Shown one piece after another: positions 61,049 to 64,000 of a stretch of DNA of 64,000 nucleotides. The notes under the pieces are model-generated. The model ran no database searches and had not been told where the DNA came from. It saw only the letters and a list, made by a program, of their open reading frames with translations. This DNA comes from Flavobacterium sasangense DSM 21067 (GTDB lineage Bacteria; Bacteroidota; Bacteroidia; Flavobacteriales; Flavobacteriaceae): positions 1 through 64,000 of the forward strand of contig NZ_JMLU01000003.1 of assembly GCF_000686885.1 (NCBI RefSeq). The letters run 5' to 3'. The position numbers and the translations under genes are program-made. Every line of letters starts with the position of its first letter. Positions within the stretch are counted from its first letter, which is position 1.

Positions 61049-61384
61049 ATGCACTATATTCGTAAATTTATCTTTTATACCATTCACATTGTAACAATTT
61101 TAACTCCTTTTGTTTTATGGTTTCTACCTTCAGATTTTTTTGACAAAGGAGAAAGTGTATGTTTATCAGTAAGACTAGCTGGAATAGAATGCTATGCCTG
61201 TGGTTTAACAAAAGCTACTTTACATTTTGTTCATTTTGAATTTGAAAAAGCTTGGGAATTTAACAAACTATCCTTTATTGTTGTTCCAATGCTATTTCCT
61301 ATGTGGATAAAATCTATTTACGATATACAAGGCAAAAGGATGCCTGGAGTCATTGGAAGATTAATGTATGCAAAAGGAGCTTAA
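61049..61384 (+). CDS. DUF2752 membrane protein
   Basis: This 111-residue protein has two membrane segments and the DUF2752 core, a cysteine-containing ECYACGLTKATLHFVHFEFEKAWEFNKLSFIVVPMLF. The CACG pair resembles the CPGCG of the family. The function is unknown. Its stop codon lies inside the loop of a terminator hairpin, so translation may influence termination. It is the second gene of the TM2 pair. Confidence 0.88.
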   Translation: MHYIRKFIFYTIHIVTILTPFVLWFLPSDFFDKGESVCLSVRLAGIECYACGLTKATLHFVHFEFEKAWEFNKLSFIVVPMLFPMWIKSIYDIQGKRMPGVIGRLMYAKGA

Positions 61385-61398
61385 AGCTCCTTTTTTTA
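61372..61398 (+). terminator. Terminator overlapping the DUF2752 stop
   Basis: Self-complementary arms around AAAAGGAGCT and AGCTCCTTTT, with a T run. The stop codon is part of the loop. Confidence 0.88.
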
Positions 61399-61519
61399 TA
61401 GGTCTAATTTAAAGAATTACTGAAGATACATTTTTCATAACTTTATTTTTTAAACTCATTATGAAATAAAAAGTATTATTATTTAATCAAAACTAGGTTT
61501 TTATAAATTAAACAATCTC

Positions 61520-61639
61520 TTAAAACAATACCAATTTTTCAATATCAAAAGTATAATTTTCAATGGTGTTTTTAGAAAGACCACGCTCTAAACGAAGATA
61601 ATTTTGATATTCTTTAATATACGATTGCCAAGTACTCAT
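61520..61639 (-). pseudogene. Duplicated 5' fragment of xerD
   Basis: The minus-strand frame from the ATG at 61639 encodes 39 residues and ends at a TAA (61520-61522). Apart from one residue (Asn3 to Thr) it equals the first 39 residues of XerD (59614-59730). The match is about 105 bp, with a handful of base changes, mostly synonymous. It has no catalytic part and cannot be a recombinase. The two copies bracket about 1.8 kb of island genes. Confidence 0.88.
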
Positions 61640-61671
61640 ATATCAAATGTAGGCAAATTACAGCAATAAAA

Positions 61672-61693
61672 AAATCCCGCCGAAGCGGGATTT
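61672..61693 (-). terminator. Terminator of the beta-barrel gene
   Basis: Nine-bp GC-rich arms (61672-61680 and 61685-61693) around a CGAA loop, with T run on the minus-strand side. Confidence 0.92.
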
Positions 61694-61716
61694 CTTTTTA
61701 TTGTAGTAATTACAAA

Positions 61717-62337
61717 TTAGAATTTGTAAACTAAACCAAAATTGATTGAAGCGAAATCTAATCCTAATTGGAATTTGTTTTTAGCCTCAGCACCAGATAC
61801 ATCTTCTTTAGATGATGAATAACCTAAGATTCCAACTGAAGTTTCTAAAGCAAAATTATCAGAAACGAAATAGTTAAAACCTGGAGCTAAATTGATAGAA
61901 AATGTATTAACATCTTCCCCTGAACCAAATGGAGCTAATTCTCCCATGAAATAAATGTACTCAGTACTAGTTGTAGCATAATTAACATTTAATTCTGCAA
62001 ATGGTGCAAATTTAGAAGTTTTCAGGTAATATCTACCAAAAGCTCCAAATGAAGTTGTTTTGTTTTCAGCAGCTGTATCACCATCAACGTCAACTTTACC
62101 ACTTCCAAAACCTAATCCTAATCCTAATGCAATGTTTTCAGTTACGAAGTAACCTACTTTAGGAGCAACTGTAAATTCATTTACTTTTACATCGTCTTGT
62201 TTTTCAGAACTAAATCCAACAGTTCCTGACATAAAAATACTTCCTTTAGAAAATCCACCGTTTCCTTTTTCTTCTTCTTGTGCGTTAGCAAAACCGAAAG
62301 CCAATAATGCTACAGCAGATAATAAAACTTTTTTCAT
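61717..62337 (-). CDS. Outer-membrane beta-barrel protein
   Basis: This 206-residue protein has a signal peptide (1-19) and a porin-like barrel. The alternating strands include GGFSKGSIFMSGTVGFSSEK and the last strand ends in LVYKF, a C-terminal aromatic signal for outer-membrane assembly. The size fits small 8-strand barrels of the OmpA/porin family. The substrate or function is unknown. It is alone on its strand with its own terminator. Confidence 0.88.
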   Translation of the reverse strand: MKKVLLSAVALLAFGFANAQEEEKGNGGFSKGSIFMSGTVGFSSEKQDDVKVNEFTVAPKVGYFVTENIALGLGLGFGSGKVDVDGDTAAENKTTSFGAFGRYYLKTSKFAPFAELNVNYATTSTEYIYFMGELAPFGSGEDVNTFSINLAPGFNYFVSDNFALETSVGILGYSSSKEDVSGAEAKNKFQLGLDFASINFGLVYKF

Positions 62338-62640
62338 GTTTAGTTTAAATTTAAAGTTAATAGGGCAAATTTATAGCATTTTTCTATACAAAATAGCAAA
62401 AATTGTTATGTTATTAACAATTTTATTAACAAGTAAAACAAAAATCACTCATATTCAGATACTTAAAAAAAATAAAAACTAAAAAATTAAAGTTTTTTTA
62501 ATAAAAAATAAAGACAAAAAAAATGTAAAAAAAATTTAAACAACTGTAAATCAATTAGTTTCAAAAATCGTTAAAAACTGCATTTCATCGATAAAAACAA
62601 TTAAAAGCGCCCATAAGCGTTCCTAATAAAACATTTTAAT
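62338..62640. other. Gene-free AT-rich stretch between two barrel genes
   Basis: This stretch holds the divergent promoters of the barrel genes at 62337 and 62641. It is rich in runs of A with no clear inverted repeat, conserved RNA or ORF. I see no specific element. Confidence 0.6.
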
Positions 62641-63195
62641 ATGAAGAGAACAATTGCAACATTGATTTTACTAGTTCTAGGAACTGGTTTATCTCAGGCT
62701 CAAATGCTAAAATTTGGGGTAAAAGGTGGTGTTAATTTTGCCAACTACACGGGAGGAGAAATATCAGGTGTAGATTTTAAAACCATTACCAGTTATCATG
62801 CTGGATTAGTTGTAGAATTAAAAGTATTTGAAAACTTTGCTATTCAACCTGAACTTTTATATTCTACCCAAGGTTCCGAATTGGAAAGATTTGGTGAACA
62901 AGTTAAAAATGAATTGGGTTATCTTTCTTTACCTGTTTTGGCTAAGTTTTATTTGACTACTAATAAACTAAGTTTAGAGTTAGGTCCACAAGCTTCTGTA
63001 TTAGTAAGTGAACGAAATGAAGTAGATGCCAACGACAGCAATTCGTTCGATTTTGGTTTAGCAGGCGGATTAAGCTACAAGATTACAGATGGCTTATTTG
63101 TTTCAGGTCGTTACGTAGCTGGATTAACCGAAGCTAAAAAAGATGCTGATGTGAAAAATTCGGTAATCCAATTTTCTATAGGTTATATGTTTTAA
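62641..63195 (+). CDS. Porin family outer-membrane protein (PorT-like)
   Basis: This 184-residue protein has a signal peptide (1-20, ending SQAQ) and an 8-strand-like barrel: MLKFGVKGGVNFANYTGGEISG, then FAIQPELLYSTQGSELERFG and a closing FSIGYMF. The pattern is that of the PorT/OmpW-like barrels widespread in Bacteroidota. A terminator follows. Its function is not known. Confidence 0.9.
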   Translation: MKRTIATLILLVLGTGLSQAQMLKFGVKGGVNFANYTGGEISGVDFKTITSYHAGLVVELKVFENFAIQPELLYSTQGSELERFGEQVKNELGYLSLPVLAKFYLTTNKLSLELGPQASVLVSERNEVDANDSNSFDFGLAGGLSYKITDGLFVSGRYVAGLTEAKKDADVKNSVIQFSIGYMF

Positions 63196-63219
63196 CACTA
63201 AAAGTTATAATATTTTGCT

Positions 63220-63249
63220 AAAACCATTCTCAAAAAGAATGGTTTTTTT
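63220..63249 (+). terminator. Rho-independent terminator
   Basis: Eleven-bp arms (63220-63230 and 63236-63246) with a T run lie just after the barrel gene and 20 bp before aroQ. Confidence 0.9.
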
Positions 63250-63270
63250 ACTTTTACAAAAACAATTCTC

Positions 63271-63684
63271 ATGAAGATTATCATTATAAATGGTCCAAAC
63301 CTTAACCTATTAGGCAAAAGAGAACCCGAAGTTTATGGCAATGAAACTTTTGAATCGTACTTTGAAAAACTTCAACTTCAATTTCCAACTATCGCATTAG
63401 AATACTTTCAAAGTAATATTGAAGGTGAAATTATTTCGAAAATTCAAGAAGTGGGTTTTACTCATGATGGTATTGTTTTAAATGCTGGAGCTTATACGCA
63501 TACTTCTATAGGAATTGGAGATGCTGTTAAAGCTGTTACAACTCCTGTTATCGAAGTTCATATTTCCAATACGTTTTCTAGAGAGTCTTTCCGTCATCAA
63601 TCGTATATTTCAGCAAATGCTAAAGGAGTTATTATTGGCTTTGGATTGCAGAGTTATGAATTGGCGTTGAGAGCTTTTGAGTAG
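63271..63684 (+). CDS. aroQ: 3-dehydroquinate dehydratase, type II
   Basis: This 137-residue enzyme of the shikimate pathway removes water from 3-dehydroquinate. The type II signature is GPNLNLLGKREPEVYGNETF, with the conserved arginine and tyrosine. The segment NAGAYTHTSIGIGDAV, then EVHISNTFSRESFRHQS and AKGVIIGFG complete the active site. The length fits the family. It stands alone before a tandem repeat region. aroQ and xerD are frequent neighbours in flavobacteria, so the island here may have separated them. Confidence 0.96.
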   Translation: MKIIIINGPNLNLLGKREPEVYGNETFESYFEKLQLQFPTIALEYFQSNIEGEIISKIQEVGFTHDGIVLNAGAYTHTSIGIGDAVKAVTTPVIEVHISNTFSRESFRHQSYISANAKGVIIGFGLQSYELALRAFE

Positions 63685-64000
63685 CGTTTCACTTTTTTGT
63701 TACACAGAGATACACCGAGGTTTTTATAAACTTTGTATCGAATGAGAGAAATTGAGAGCGTTGCACTTGGCTTTTTACACCGAGATACACAGAGGTAAAT
63801 GAGATTCACGGAGGACTGTATATACTTTGTGTTGAATGTGAGATTGAGAGACGTTGCACTTGGCTTTTTACACCGAGATGCACAGAGGTAAATGAGATTC
63901 ACGGAGGACTGTATATACTTTGTGTTGAGTTTGAAAGATGAAGAAGGCGTTGCACTTAGTTGTTGCACAGAGATGCACAGAGTTAAATGAGATTCACAGA
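63685..64000. repeat. Tandem repeats of about 93-96 bp up to the window end
   Basis: The marker GTTGCACTTGG recurs at 63760, 63853 and 63949 (the last as GTTGCACTTAG), giving periods of 93 and 96 bp, with a shorter first copy from about 63685. Each unit holds ACACCGAGATACACAGAGG-like and GATTCACGGAGGACTGTATA phrases. The array continues beyond the window. A minus-strand ORF through the units repeats its residues and looks spurious. Confidence 0.85.

Noticed and set aside
63654-63968. Minus-strand ORF of 104 residues with internal repeats
   Set aside because: It is a translation of the DNA tandem repeats and overlaps aroQ; no start signal or domain.

Overview
The window looks like a chromosomal segment of a low-GC flavobacterium (phylum Bacteroidota, Flavobacterium or a close relative). 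The evidence is the -7 promoter elements of the TAnnTTTG type, the secreted proteins with type IX (T9SS) C-terminal sorting signals, the repeated SusC/TonB-type receptors, and families that are common in this group (DUF4252, DUF4468, DUF5777, DUF4199, GlmU-like protein, short CarB). No rRNA, tRNA or CRISPR array was seen.

Region by region. (1) 1-8430 is accessory DNA: a broken repeat protein, a LuxR-type response regulator, and then a compact mobilizable element read leftwards from a tyrosine integrase: integrase, an unknown 414-residue protein, excisionase-like HTH protein, replication-type HTH protein, DnaC-like ATPase, MobC, relaxase, two small membrane proteins and an acidic protein. (2) 8620-12460 is a carotenoid operon (crtI, crtB, crtZ) behind a MerR-type regulator that carries the residues of a CarH-type B12 photoreceptor; both promoters carry the same pair of GTTWAAC boxes 22 bp apart. 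(3) 12456-14470 is an ECF sigma factor operon with a probable anti-sigma protein and two DUF4252 proteins. (4) 14583-20290 is a vitamin B12 uptake locus: a TonB-dependent receptor under a cobalamin riboswitch, a 35-residue membrane peptide, and divergent BtuF, BtuC and BtuD-like genes. (5) 20357-24452 holds housekeeping enzymes (dienelactone hydrolase, pseudouridine synthase, RmuC, thioesterase) and a candidate small RNA. (6) 24530-32041 is an envelope redox cluster with two c-type cytochromes, a FG-GAP/ASPIC protein, a DOMON-like T9SS protein, a DUF5777 barrel, an ankyrin protein, an OB-fold protein and YceI. (7) 34248-49185 is core genome: carB, rpmH, lytic transglycosylase, mtaB, a GlmU-like protein, rpmE2, glycosyltransferase, phosphohexomutase, MsbA-like exporter. 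(8) 49328-55521 has a DUF2971 gene between dispersed repeats, a small palindrome-ended repeat element, a TonB-dependent receptor with a lipoprotein partner, and an M23 peptidase. (9) 55714-58077 is a coiled-coil protein, zapA, a 6S RNA and rny. (10) 58078-64000 has xerD, a small envelope island followed by a duplicated 5' fragment of xerD, two beta-barrel proteins, aroQ, and two blocks of tandem repeats.

How the genes fit together: the strongest functional theme is B12. A riboswitch-controlled B12 importer lies a few kilobases from a regulator that should bind adenosylcobalamin and repress pigment synthesis in the dark. That link is inference; the sequence shows the conserved residues, the paired operator boxes and the riboswitch directly. 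The best candidates for something not yet described are this regulator/operator pair, the tiny membrane gene in front of the riboswitch, the redox cluster, and the untyped cargo of the mobilizable element.
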